A stretch of DNA of 64,000 nt. It comes from Taeniopygia guttata (lineage: Eukaryota > Chordata > Aves > Passeriformes > Estrildidae). The translations under genes were made by a program, and so were the position numbers. Position 1 is the stretch's first letter. Each line of letters starts with the position of its first letter. Positions 13,201 to 28,200 of this stretch are shown piece by piece. The DNA is taken from NCBI RefSeq assembly GCF_048771995.1, contig NC_133063.1, positions 69,631,514 to 69,695,513 of the forward strand. The letters run 5' to 3'. The notes beneath the pieces were generated by a model. That model had not been told where the DNA came from and did no database searches. It worked only from the letters and a program-made list of their open reading frames with translations.

Positions 13201-16200
13201 AAGAAAAAAAAAAAAAAAACAAACACAGAAAGATAATGGAGCCACTGGAGTTTGCAAGAATCAGAGGTGATTCTGAAATATTCTCCGTGTGAATCCTTAA
13301 GGTCTACTGCATTTTCAGTACTGAACCTTTCCAGTTTCAGACCTTTCAGCACTGAACACATATCTGAGTATTGATGAATATAAATGCAAGAATTACTCAG
13401 ATAAGAAACATACCATAAAAACACCATCAGAAAATTACTGTTTTAGCCCACCTCAAACCACATTCACTTTTTAAATTACCACTGTTTACACAATTCGCCC
13501 ACTTAAAACCCTCTAAAACACCCCGCTCTTCTGACACAGATGAGCTGAACACTGAGAGTGAACAAGGGAAGCATTAGCAATTGTTTCAAATCCAGGAATA
13601 ATCATTAGACCTTTAAAAGCAAGAAGGAAAGGGGATATTAAGCCTTGAAAAAACTAAACACTCTTGCAACCAAAAGAGGGAATACAACATGCTAAGTTTT
13701 TCTTACCTGGAGAAAGACTCGCTTAGGCTTTGGGTTAGCTGCATTAGAACTGTAAGGAAAGAAAATTCCACTACAAACGAGAATCAGAGTGACCACAAAC
13801 ACAGTAGTTAAAGTTATTAGCGTCGTTTTTGTGCTTTTGACAAGGTAAATGAAGTTAATCTAGAGAATAAAAAAACAGTCCAGTTATAAAACTGCAACAC
13901 TCAGATATAAAACATGACTTGTACAATTCTAAAATTCAATTATGGAACTGAAGGCACATTAAAAAGACACAATTGCCAATACCACCTCATACAAGATACT
14001 TTTTTTAAATCTCAGTATTTAAAACTAGTATTTTTAAGTTATTTATTTTATAAAAAGGAATAAAGTGAGTACTTTCTGGAACTTTCAAAACTTTCCTGTT
14101 TTTAAAACATCTGCCAACAACAACAAAAAAACCCAACAGAATCTTTCCATGTTCTATGGCAGCAGAAAAAGCCTACAAATTTGAGTATTCTTTTTGAAGC
14201 TTGTATATGTATTATTCAGTCATATATTACACCTAAAATGAATCTCTGCTCAAAATTCAGCTTTACTTTCATATTTTACATCAGTCTTTACTACATCATT
14301 ACACCAGCAATATAAGCTCTGCTTCAATGACCCTTCTTTGACTAATACAAACCATGGAATCTTTGACACATGTTCTAGAATCTTCCTGTAACATTTAAGA
14401 TACTGTAAAATTATCACTAACTTCCAGTATTAATTCAAAATCCCATCTCATTCTAAACTATAGAGAAAGCCTAAGAGTTTTAAACAACATTTACAAATTC
14501 TACTTACAAAATAGGAAGACAGGATCATAGTGAAGATCACAATAAATCCTGCTAACACCATATCTGGTGGAATTTCTGAACCACTTCGTCCCATGACTGG
14601 TGTAAACATTTCAAACACAGTCCAACTAAGATACAGCATATATAGATAGGGAACAAACATCCCCAGCATGTACATCAAAATGAACTTTATTGTGGCACCT
14701 ATATAGAACAGGAAGAAATAAAAGACAAGAAAGTAGAAGCTTAAAAGGACATAAGCACACAGCTTTATTGATATATTCACAAGGATATACTGCTGCAAGT
14801 CCCAATACACAATACTGTCCTCATCCCTGACATGGATATGGGAAGGAGATCTCGTTTTGCACAGCCAACACCAGAACAATTTTCAAAACCACCACAAAAT
14901 TAATCTTGTATTATAAAACAAATTTAAACATGTTTTCTGTCCCAAGCATCATTTAAATATTACAATATTTTTATGAACCTTTAACTGTTCATCAAAATTC
15001 TGATCACTAATTAATATACTCGCATACTGTCCTTTTAACCTGAGACACGGGATGCTTTTCAGTGTATTTTTTTAAAGTCAATGTTTGTAATTTCTTTTGC
15101 TTAAATAAGAGTAGGGGTACAAGTTTAAAAACATGATTTCTGCCCCTCAAAACCCATACCTTTTTGGCTGAATTCCCTGTGGATCATCAGCTTAGTGAGT
15201 AAAGGAAATGCTACCCATAATGTACAAATGAATGCTGAACAAAGGCCCATCTGAGTCATCACAGCCAATGCTATTGACCAAATCATCAATGAGGCATCAA
15301 AAAAAACATCTCCCAGGGACTGCTCATTCACATTCTGTAACATAAAAGAAGAAATACATTTCATTACTGTGTACATTCCATAGATCCCATCTCATGAGAA
15401 CATATAGAAAAATCCACATTCCTTGTGAATGTGTATATAATTGTTTTCCTTGGGCAAAACAATTGTGACAAGCACCATCTCACCATACAGAATTATCCAT
15501 GAGAGTGTGTATTTTTTTATTAGTTTTCTAAATCTGCTGACATAACTTGAAAAAGAGATTACATAGGCTGGGGAAGAAGGAGGAAGGGAATGTACAAATG
15601 ATAATACCAAAGAATACACAAGGTTAGTGTTTCAGGCAAAGAGTGCCTTTTTTAAAAAAAGTAACACAACATATTAAAAAACTATGTAATACTTAAGGGT
15701 GAAAAAATTATCTGGACCTCCTGAGAATGTAAACTAGTTTTACACAAGCACTGTTATTAGAGTCTGTTTATTAAAATATAATATTTGTTTTGAATACACG
15801 ACATCATACGTGAGACAACAGCAGGTATGTTTCAGGGGGGATTGGGTAAAGAAGAAATGTAACCATCAAAAATACAATTTGCTTTGGGTTTGGGGTTTTT
15901 TTTAAGTTACATGGGCAATCCTGCAGTGTTTGCAGTGCATGATTCTGAACAGCAAACCATGCCAGTAGCACAAGGGACTGCTTGCATGAACAATGTTAAT
16001 CAGAAAGCTCCTCCTTCAGTTTCAGGGCACGAAGCAAAAAAAAGAGGAAGAGTGAAGAAACATACAAGTTGCCAAACTTATTTCAAAACACAAAGCTTAT
16101 CAAGTCACAAGTTGTTGAGCCACGAATAGGCACTGCCTCTGATAGCCAAGGAAGAGATTGGCTTCCAAAATTTTTATGCAACTTTAAAGTCAAATGCAAG

Positions 16201-19200
16201 TTACAGAAGCAACATTAAGTGTACAGTGTGGTGCAAGCCACATCATGCAACACTTCTGATTTTCAGATGGTTGTTCTGATGATTAGGCAATCAGTAGGCA
16301 TGAAGAAGATCTAAAGCCTGAAATGTCTTAACAGCTAATGAAAGTAACAGCCAGCTCATCCAGACCACTGGAAAGGGGTAACATTGCACCTATTTTATAA
16401 ATGGCTCATCTTTTCCACAAAGGGAAAAAACAAAATACATCTATATGTAACATACACGCACCACTTAACACTCCCTTTCCCCCCAAAATTTCAACAAACC
16501 TACTTCCAAAGAAAGACACGATGGATCCACTCAGAATTTTTAATTCAATCAAATGGTATGAAGTTCTCAAAACTTTTTAAAACATCGGTATTTAGATGAC
16601 AGCTAAGGCCTCCTAAATTCCCTTGTCCAAAAGCCATCCAAATAGCTGAGATGGTATAAATTACAGCAAGCTGAATGACTAAATATTACTGCACCTAAAT
16701 CCTCAACCTAGCAGGCCTGAGCAGTCAACCTCTGCCCCGGAAGAGTGTCATCTATCAGATACCTCAATTATTCGTATTAACATTAAATTATATGGGACTA
16801 CTATAATTATAAAATTATTACACAAGTTAAATTGCATTACTTAGTCCATAAAAAAGAATACTAAGCATAACAGGCAGATAGAGAGTAATCATGGCAAATG
16901 ACAGCAATGGAAAAGTAACACACCAAATCCTCACTGAGCTTTGCAGGGGTCTAAATGACTTTTACCTATTGCAGAGAAGAATACAGACAACCAAGGGCTC
17001 TGTTCCATCTCCAGCTGTGGTCAAAATAACTATAAATCAGAATAATCACAGAATTTTTAAGGTTGGAAAATACCTTTGAGATCATTTGATCTAAGCTTTG
17101 CATTGCCAAGGCCACTGGTCAACCATGTCCCTAAGTTCCACATCTAGACACCTTTTAAATACCTCTAGGGATGGTGACCCAACCCTTTCCCTGGGCAGCC
17201 TGTTTCAGAGCTTGATAATCCTTTCCAAAAAGAAATGTCTCTTAATATCTAATCTGAACCTTCCCTGGCATAACTTGACATTTCTTCTTATTCTGTTGCT
17301 GGTTGTCTGGAGGAAGAGGCCAAACCCCACCTAGCTGTACCCTCCTGTCAGGCAGCTGTAGAAAGCGATGATGTGCCCCTGAGCCTCCTTTTCTCCAACC
17401 TGAACAACGCCAGCTCCATCAGCTGCTCCTCACAGGACTTGTGCTCCAGACACTTCCCCAGCTCCACCGCCCTTCTCCGGACATGCTCCAGCACAAAAAT
17501 TACCTTCTTGTACTGAGGGCCGCAAAAATGAACACAGGATTTGAGATGTGGCCTCACCAGTGCTGAGTACAGGGGGCAATCCCTGCCCTGCTCCTGCTGG
17601 CCACGCTGTTGCTGGCACAGGCCAGGTGCCATTGGCCCTCTTGGCCCCCTGGGCACTGCTGGCTCATGCTCAGCTGCTGTCACCAGCACCCCCAGGGCCT
17701 TTTCCTGTGGGCAGCTCTGCAGCCACTCTGCCCCAGCCTGTGGCACTGCCTGGGGCTGCTGTGACCTAAGTCAGAAAGGCTCCTGCCTTTTTTTCTGAAA
17801 CATCTCCTAAAGATCAAAGCTGCCTTAAATTACATAGCTTTTACCTCTCTGATTTAGCAGAACAATCTCCATGTTTAGATGAAGCAATTTTTTACAGTGA
17901 GATTTTAAATACTAAAAACCTTTCGCATTTTTTTTAAGCAGCTCAAATCTGTCTTCCACAGATTAAACACCTCATTGCCCTTCAACAATAACAACAAAGC
18001 CTTGCCTACCTTGTAGAAGAACTTCTTGGCTAGCATGTGCACAAGAATGAGCTTAGCTGCAGCTGCAGTGCCATAGAGAGACACAGAAACATAGAAATGG
18101 GTGTACCAAGAAAGAGCCCGTCCAATGAAGGAGACAAACATTGCCACCATGAGGACTGCCACCAGTGTGCACACCCAGCTCGTCAGGGTTAAGCTGAATG
18201 CAGTCAGTAACTTCTTCAGATTATGAACAGCTATGAAGAAGAAAAAAGAAGTTTACTTCAACACTTGTGTATTCTACTGCAGACTATCATAAAAATTTTA
18301 ATTACTCAACAGTGTAACTAATGACCAAAATAAAGGGATCCCCTGTGAAGTTATCTTAACAGCACAGTTTGCAACACTTAGCCTAATCATTTGCATGCCT
18401 ATTTGCACACATCCCTGCTGCAATGTTTATTCCAGAATACTGGTGTATTTTGCAGATCACAGCTTTCTTGATAGCAAGAATTTTACTAGGGGGCTGGTGG
18501 AGCCACAGTTTCACTTTTAAGTATACAAAAACGTCCAACAAGAAACCCAACTAAAACAACCACAAAAACTCCAAACCAAAATAAAACTCTCCCCACAAAA
18601 AATACAAAATCAAACCAAACAAATAAACCACCCGAAGCCCCCCTCCTCATTCCCCCCAAAAACAACAAAAATTTTGAGTTGTTTTTCTTGTAACATTTTC
18701 TTACTCCAAAAATGTTTTCCAGATTTTGAGGAGGAGATGGGTGTGATTTCTTAAGTCTTATTTCTTTTAAACAGGAATGTTCCTACACATGCTAAGAAGT
18801 TCTAACTAGATTTAAGTTGGTTTACACTCTTTATTAAACTTTGCTGTCATTTTTCCCCATTTTTTTTCTTACTTGGTCCTATCTATAGACAGGTATTGAA
18901 GAAACACAATTCTGACATTGTATCTGAATTAACAAAAAAGTATATGGATATGCTGCAATTTTTTTTCAATTTCCAGATCTTTAAGATTAAATTTTAATCT
19001 TCATGAAATGTTAAGAGACAAAATCAGGATTCATAAATGCTAGACATGTAGGCCTATTATGTTCTTTCACCATCATTAATATTGAGATGCAAGATTTAAA
19101 CACAAAGCAACTCCTATGGCATGCTGCACACCTAAAATTTATTTCTGAAGTTCAACTAACCGGATGCTGTAAGGGCCTGAACACTTTTTCACCTAGACTT

Positions 19201-22200
19201 TTGCATCTAGTAATCACTATTTGTTGAAGAGTAATGCAACTAAAATAAAAAAAAAAGCTTAAAAAAACCAAAAAAACAACCCTCCCCCAAAAAAAAAAAA
19301 AACCCAAACCAAAAATCACTTACCTCTGGGTTTTGGCTGTAATACTTTTTTGCTTAAATAAAAAAAAGCAATTGCTGATGTGATATAGTTCATAATTGTG
19401 CCAACACGAGCAGGATAAGCCAGGACAAATAAACCAAGTATATCAAAGAACACAACATTTCCATGTCGATACTCAAAAGATTTAGCCAACTTTTCTGATG
19501 TAGCTAGGTATTTTAAGACAGCCAGAATATTGTCACCTATTAAAAGAGCAGATGCACAATATAATTGTATCAAGTTCAATAAAGTACTACACAGCATTTT
19601 TAATATAACCATTCTGAAAAATTGTATAGAAATATCCTTAACAAAAGCATGAATTTACAAATTATTATACTCAAATAGGTATTTGACAGCACACACAGAA
19701 TAGTATTTTCATGAGTTACTCTATCCAGCTATCAAAGTAAGTATACTTGGAAAATCTCATGCACTTAAGACTCCACCTCAGTGAAGACAACAGTCAGGCT
19801 GTCAGCCCACAAACTCTTCTTCACTTCTGATATTTAGCACTGGACTTGAAGGCTAACCCATAGCAGAGTTTATAATTTCCTAATCTTCATCCTCTTCTCC
19901 TCACCACTAAGTGACCCCTCCAGGTTTTCATGACTGTGAATTACCTGCCTTTCCTTCCCTACATAAGTGTAAAGACATGGCCACTATTTTACTCTGTAGC
20001 CTCCAGGTCACCTTTCCCTTTCACACAGTACAGCCAAAACACAGGTAACCAAAACACAGGTAATCATTCTCAGCTTTCATTCTGCTTTTACTAGACCATT
20101 AAAAGTGCTTACTGGCGGTAAAGTCTTTTTTTTTTAAAAGCATTACTTTCTGTCCTGCAGGTAAATTGGTGCAAGGAAGTGTTTAAAACCCTTACTCATG
20201 CTGGTAATCTAAGCTGACTTCTGCATAAACTTGAAGAGTGAATAGTCAAAATCCTGGAGGTATTTAAGATTATGCTAGCTTTTCCTGGGAAATTAAAGGC
20301 CTTCGTCATTTTCTTTACTACACTCTGTCAAATAGCCTGCTGTAAGCACAACCTGTTGTAGAAAATAAATCCTGTTTACCCAGTCTGTGCTACCACATAT
20401 GTTTGACTGAGATCCATTCTAATATAAAAACCTCTGTTGGCAGATCAGTCTCTATGCCACCAACCTACTCAAAAGCTTCTGATGAGAAACATCAACCAAT
20501 AATGGGACTTAGTGAGATAAAAGGAACACAGAATGCTGATCAATCAGGTATCACTGGGAGAGACAATAACTTTGATTTGAAAGCAACTGTGAAATCTAAT
20601 TAACATCACTGGATGCTGATAAAGTTTATATTCCCAAGTTGACCAAGTATATTTCCTTTTTATTTAAAAGGTGTGTATTCAATTAATTCTCTGTTCTTGA
20701 GAACATAACCAACATGTACTAAATGTATAATTAAAATTATTAATTTATACTATAGCAGTCTTACAACAAAATGAAAAAGCTACAATACTGGTAAACTACT
20801 GAATCCTTAAAATACCAACCTGCTCTCTGAATGGAATCTGTCAAAATTCTGTCTGATGTGTCATATTCTGTATGGTAAATGTAGCCATTTTCAATAAAAG
20901 CCAAATCTATTCCTACAGAAAGAAAAGCAACATTTTTAAAATCTATGCAATCCTAAAACCCCAAAATAAATATGTGAAAGCCTCCCATATACTTCATAGA
21001 AAACACTGCTCTACTTTGCAATCCAGTCATTATCCTTGGAGATGGACAAGAAAGAAAACTAACTGAAAACTAACTGGACTTGCAATGTCTTTAAAAGAGA
21101 ATAGCTTTAAACCATTTTAAAGTATCTGTCATTTTGCATGTACCAACTCCAACGACATCTGTACCCAGTGGAGAAACACATGAAAACACCAGATCATCTC
21201 AGCTTCAGAAAAGATGTACAAGGGGTTTGCTAAATGCTTACTTGCAACACTTCAATAAATATTCATGCTGAAAAGTAATAAAAAGCAGCACTGCGGAACT
21301 ACAGAGCACCTTCTCAAAATACCAGGTGCCTTCTTTGTACTTCTAACATGTAAACTTATTTTTTTAATTATTTACTAAAACCCAAAGGTTATTCTGCTTC
21401 ATTAGTTATACAGTGTATTCCATTCACCTGTTCAGCTGCATATGCAAAAAGCTGCTACCTGAAATCTGAATTTTCACAGCTTTTGGCAAATTAGGTCTCA
21501 AATTGTCAAATACTGAGGAATGAACCAGTTGTTAAACCTAATTTTTTAAAACTGGTTTATTAAAAAACCCGAGAGGTCAGTGAGAAATCTTTCACCATCT
21601 AGGTACGATTCTGAACAAAGAAGACATGCAAAATCGGCTACTGCATTTTCAGACTAGAAGGGTACTTCAGAACTGTACAGAATATGCCAGAACCATTGCT
21701 TTGTACTAATAATCAATTCAAATATATCACTTTTCTTGAACGTGACTACAATGACAACCTGTCCTAGATCAAGGACTTTAGAGAAATTTACAGTCTTTTG
21801 AACTGTGTTCACACTTAGTGAACATTTCAAATTTCTATCCCACTGTTCATTCACCACAGAAAGAATAGCAACCTGTAAACAGATTAGCAAACTAAAAAGC
21901 TTTTGTCCTGTCCTTGATTATGGAAGAAAACAAACAAAACCCACCAAAAGCACCCAAAAACCAACAACCAAATCTCCTAAACATCACCAATAAGGAAATA
22001 AACCAACCCACAACAACCAAATAAAAATAACAACAAAAAACCCAGTAACAATAAAAAACCCCAACCAAACAAAACCTAAGGTTAATGAAAATGCATTAAT
22101 AACTATGTCACTACCTCTAAAGATTATGATTTTGATTTTCCATTAGATACAGACATTTCATTCCTGCAATGAAATGTTCTGCGGGTTATTAATATCATGT

Positions 22201-25200
22201 ACCAAAATGTTTCAAAATAGAATATTTAATAGAGTAACGCTAATCCCTGAAGTATTTTCCTGGTTTTCAAGAAACTTTTCTACCATGAAGCTTCTTTCTG
22301 TAGAACACCAGTCATCTAAAAACATCCTTATCAAACCATATGACAAACTCAACTTAAGAACTCCTTCCTTAGGAAAGGAACAAGGAAATTCCCTCCCAGT
22401 GTGACAGACAGCGCAAATCTGAGGATGTTCACATAGTCAACCACACAAAAGTGTCCTTGTTATAAAAATGTAATGTGTATTGACATGCCTTTTGATAACA
22501 TACCTGGAACATTGCCAAAATCCCTGTAGATACGGAAGTCCGTATCGGCTGGGATAATGCCACTTTGAAATATTTCCTGTGCCACCACAGAGGCAAAGGG
22601 ATGTTTGGCTGCAACTACATATGCTTGTACCAACCAAGGGTTCTCAGGTCCTAACAAAAGATGAGCAGAAAATTCACAGCAAATATTTTTTGAACTTCAC
22701 TTAGGATATGCATTCTCATGGTAACAAATAATACAAAGTAATTCACTGGAGATTTAACAGTCTTGTTCTGCAGTAATACAATTGTGTTGGTTAAATGACA
22801 CACACTTGAGAGAAAGAATTAGCAACATCTGAGGGGAAAAAAACTAAGCCACTCTTGCTTATTGTGCTCAGTGGCAGAACAGATAAACCATGTCCCAAAG
22901 TCACAACCTTTAGCCAACCTTCCAATCCATCATGTATGTATCACACATCAATACTGCTGTTTAGAAAAAAGTCTGTCCCCCTAAAACATTCAGCGCAAGT
23001 AAACAGCTAAGCAGCTTCATCAGTACAAGAAAGTGTGCAGTCCAGCTAGGATGGGACACAGGTCTAACCATAGCCTACAACAGAGAAGTTCTGCTGTTTC
23101 CTGAGCATGAGATGGAGTTCTAACATCAACATCTTCCTGCCAAGATTTTACAAGAACTGCTGTGAAAAATAAATAGAACACGTGAAAGTATGAGTATTAA
23201 GGTATGTGTACTATCCAAACACTTTTCTCCTTTTTATCTTCAACTAAAAGGGAAACACACCTTCTATTATTCTGCCCTCCACAGGCTTCCCATCTATGAA
23301 GCAACTTCTGTGGTAGTGCTTTAGCCTGCAACTATCTAAAGACTGAGAACAATTTAATTGCTGCACAAGACTGGGAAAAAGGCACAGAGGTTCTCTTGTC
23401 TTTTGCTTACGAATAATTTTCAAAATTCTGTCAAGTCTGCATAATTTATTATCAAATTATCCTAGTGTAGAAATTGGACACAATGCAAGCTCATACCTGT
23501 TTGAAAAACAAGTTCTTTTCCTCCTACACCTGCTGCCTCCAGATTAATAAAAGCTCTGATTGATTTTGCCCACTCATGTTGTGTAATGAAGCCATGACTA
23601 GCCTTGATGGGAAAACAAAAAAAAATATAGGTCAAACATCTACCAGACAAGCCTAAATGTTATTTTCCATCATTCAACACTCCATATAACTCAAGGCACA
23701 CAGCAGAAAACACAAACAGATGCAGAGAATGCAAGTCTTCTATTTAAACTAATATAGACAATATCCTTAATCCATCTGCATGTTTCCCTTTGAAATTATA
23801 CACATTCTCCTAGACAGATAATAAATTAATATTTCAAGAGATAAAACACAAACTATATATTTCATTTGTTAAGAATTTTAATATACTGCTTTGATGTATA
23901 ATTTCTAATTCTGGCACATTCTCACCTGCAAAATATTTTCTTCTGCACCATTAAATAAGAATATGACAGCATGCTGCAGGGACTCAGATGATTTTGAAAG
24001 TGTGTTAAGTATTTCAAGCATCACTGCACAGCTAACAGCATCATCACTGGCACCTTAAAATAATCAGCAAAATAATAGGGCTTACAACAAACACACAGAT
24101 TTGCAACAAAAACAAAAGAGGAAAAATGTTTTATGTTATTTCAGTTTTAATACAACTGCAGTACAATTGTGTTAAGCGTTAGTATATTTTCTGGTACTAT
24201 TTGTACCCTCTGTCTATACTAGTTGAAAGCAACAGCTGAAAGAAAAATTATGTTCTGAAGTTGGGCAAGTGAATGACAAGATATCAGATCCAACACTACG
24301 GTTCAAGAGAAGCAGACTAACCACGTAACTAGGAAGGCAATGTGGTAATTATCTATTTTCCTGAATACAACATGAATAAGGCTGTAATTTTCATTGTCAA
24401 CACCCTCAAATTTTAAGAAATAAACACTCCCACACAAGTCACCCTGAAGTGCTCTACACTGTTAGAATGCACTCAACTAGGAGGACAAAACTTCAAAGTA
24501 ACATAAAGCTAAGACTGCAAAATATAGCTAAGGAAATACCAGAATTCATACCTTTAAAAGCCTCCATAAGGTATACATTATAATAAAAGATTTTCATGAT
24601 CAGATGCTTTTCACCACCCTCCTTTGCAGAAACCCCTTTCACTCTAATCCTGTTGTCTCTGAGTTTCTCAACCAACACTAATATCTCACACCTCCCACGC
24701 CCCACTGGTTTTTCATCTTGATTAAGCAGCTATCTTTTAGTCAAGAACTCCCACTTTCCTCACTTCAGTGCAAGCTGTAGCACCTCCCTGTCCCATTCTA
24801 ATAAAATTTGGGAGAAAACAAATTTAAATGTCATTCCTGTGGGCCCAGGTTGCATACATGTTGCTGACATGCACTGAGATGCCAACATTGGTGTGTTCAA
24901 GTGTCAACATGCTATTTAGGTACACGTGTTAGCTGCTCAAAATGTTCAATTTACACATAAAAGAAAAAAAAAAGAGTAGCTTTTCCAAAGCTTGTCAGCA
25001 GGCAAAACTTAAGAAGTATCTGCTACGAAAACTACATATTCCTAATATAAACATAAATCTTAAGTCTAGGTTTTAGCTTTAGTTTATTGCATAGAATAAA
25101 TAAATATTAAATCTTTCCAATACATCATTCTCTACCTTATTTCTCAAAAATTATTTCTCAGTTCTGACAAAAGCTTTCTATAGATCATCACTCAAATACA

Positions 25201-28200
25201 TGATTTAAAGCCAATTGTCACAGGTTTTCACTAATTCCACAGAATATCACAGAACATTCTGAGTTGAAAGGGACTTTAACTGCTACCCCAGTTCAACAGG
25301 AGTCTGCTCTTCGCCACACTGAGTTATTTTATTTAAAATGCTGTATTGAAAACTCAGCAGACACATATAGCTCTCAGTGAGATTAGTGATTTGCCTGCCT
25401 TGCTGTGAGGCTAAGAAAAATAAAAGTTATTGGCTTCAAGAGCCATATAAATTTACATCTGATAAAAGCAGCCATGCTGCCATAGACTATTACACAAACT
25501 TGCAGAGAAACTATACCCCAACACCTCATACACAACAAAACTGACAGGAGGTTGTAACAGATTTTAGAGCAGATATTGGTAAACTAAGAAAACCACATTA
25601 TGTCTGCAATTTCAAGGATGTTTTTGTTGTTGAGTTCATCAGAAAAGAATCAAATAGGCCATATAAGCTGAAAAGTAGCAGAATCAGAATAAGAGACATA
25701 TTTTAGGACTTCACAGTTTATGTTTTTTCCTTCACAAGGAACACAAGTTTTCTAAAATAAATGATTTACTGAGATTTGCTTCACACATTTTGTGTATATA
25801 AGCACCACAAGCAGATTATATTTTATTATCTGATTTTCAAATGTATTACTCACTGATCTTTGAGTCATGCTGATTCTGGTTAAAAGCCCACCTTTCTAGT
25901 AATGAAAAAAAGGGCTGTAAGAGAATAGCTAAGAGAAATATGGGAGAAAACCAAAGACTCTTGTTTAGGTAATGTGCAAGTGGCATACTAAGAAAACGAA
26001 AGGCAGAGCAGCTCCTTGCAGCTATGGAGTGCTAGGCTGTTTTGTGATTAAGAACAAGCACACAGGATGATTTCTAGCTCCTCTGCAGTTTTCTGTAAAA
26101 TCCTATTAAAACCACTTCTACGTTTCTGGCACTTCTGTGCAAGGCTGGTGAATTATTTTAGTGTCTAAGTAACTGTAAAGAAAATAACTGATGTAAACAT
26201 AATCCTGTTTTATAATCCACAGAAATCAACACACAATTTCCATACGACATCAACTGAAAACAGTTTTTCATTATCATAGTACTACATTTGTGAAATACTC
26301 TAAATCTAGGTAGACATACATAGACTATACATACAGTAATTAGCATCTCTGCAGTTCCTCAGTCACAGAGCATGTATAATAATCATGCATTTATTAAGCT
26401 TAATTTAGAAGCTCATGTTGTACAAGTATGATTGAGGAGAAAGAGAAGTTTTATATACCATTTATGGACAGGAAAATAGCAGAAGGAGTCCAGCAAAAGC
26501 TTTGTTTCTCTAGCTAACACTCAGCTGTTTCCTTAATAATGAAGACTAGTCACACGTGCTGTAGAACAGAAGGCTCACCACTAAAAAAAATAAAAAAATA
26601 TTGCGTGGGATGTAAATGAAGAAACTCCAGCAAAACCTGCACCATTGGTGAGTGCCATCTGTGGGTGTTTTTCAACTGTAACAAGAGGCACACACCTGTG
26701 GCTGAGTGTTACAACAAATTTTGTGTTTTAGATCCACACCTTCCTAGCTTTGTTAAACCCACAAATTTACAAAGCAGTTTACACCCTTGCTGCAGTAACA
26801 ATTTAACAGGATTAGATTTTAAAAATATAGAGGAACAAAAATAAGAGAGTACAGTGACAGTCAAAATAGAATTAAAAGATATACACATTATCAAAGTAAC
26901 AGTACTCCAGCCTTTGATCACTACAGTCTTTTGAGACAGAAGCTTTGAATGTGGAGAGAAAAAAAACCTGGCATATCTTAAGCATATCAGACTGAACATC
27001 TGAGACACCAGCCAAAGGAGGGGAAAACAGGTTCATTACTGGGGGTGGGCACAGTCTCTTGCACAAAGCATCCTGTGAAAGGAAAACCAGGATTAAATAA
27101 GTACAGAAGTATGAAAAGACCTGGACGATGGGTGGAAAAAGCACATTAATGATATGCATAAGCAGTGAATTATAAGACGGGCAGATATAACCAAACTTCC
27201 CAGAAATCTAAATAAGATCTGTACCAGAAGGTCAGAGTGAAATCCTGAGTTTAACATGATCAACCGGTCACTCTAAACAATGAATTTCACTGAGACCAAG
27301 CTGACTGACAAGTGCATTATTCTCATTGGCTATTTGGTAGGAGAAATCCATGAGCCAAGCTCTCAGGCTCATGTCACACACAGAAACATGGAATAAACAC
27401 ACGGACCTACCCGGGGTATTTGGTACGGAATCAAAGTGACAATTGGATAGCACTGCATGCTCGGCTCCATTGCGAGGTTCCAGCTTCACTACCACATTGG
27501 TTATGTTTGCATAGTAACTAGTAAAGCCTCCTAAAAAGTCAATGCTGAAGGAGCCCGTGGGCCTCTGTATGTCTACAGATATCTTGTGAGCATCCGTGCT
27601 TTCTCTTTCTATTCTCCTGATTTGTTCTAAGAGGTAGTTAACTGCAAGAACTTCGTTTTCTGGACTTCCAACTGTTCTGGGCCCAATTGCTGTAATGTTG
27701 TCAAGATATCCCCTGTAAGACATAAATTTAAACTTAAGCATCAATACATTCAACATTTAGTATGTAACTTACCTACGACTGTAACATTTCTGTAGGTGGT
27801 TTTTTCAAAACTCAAGATAAACAGACGAGGTTAAAGCCAGTTAGATAGTAACTTGTAATGGGAATACAAGCCTGATCAGCACTTCTTATTTTTAACTACT
27901 TACCGTGATATTAAGCCATGGTATTGGTTTTCTGATCTGAACATACCAATTTAAAAAGAAACAGAAGGGTGAATGGAGAAGCTAAAGACTTTACCTTTAG
28001 CAGGGTTCTATATGCATATATGTCATTTTCTGAATGTTTGGAAAAGCACACTTTCATCAACACATACACCTGACGCCAACACTCTAAAACTGAAATTACA
28101 GTGATAGTTTTAGTCTTCCCCGCTGTGTCTCGGTGACACAACAACTGAACACTTGCAAAGCAGCTTTCCCAGACACCGAGCACCACACGAGGCTACCAGA

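Noticed and set aside
17348-17746. 132-codon minus frame in ERMP1 intron 8
   Set aside because: It is the degraded C-terminal part of CR1 ORF2, not an exon of ERMP1.
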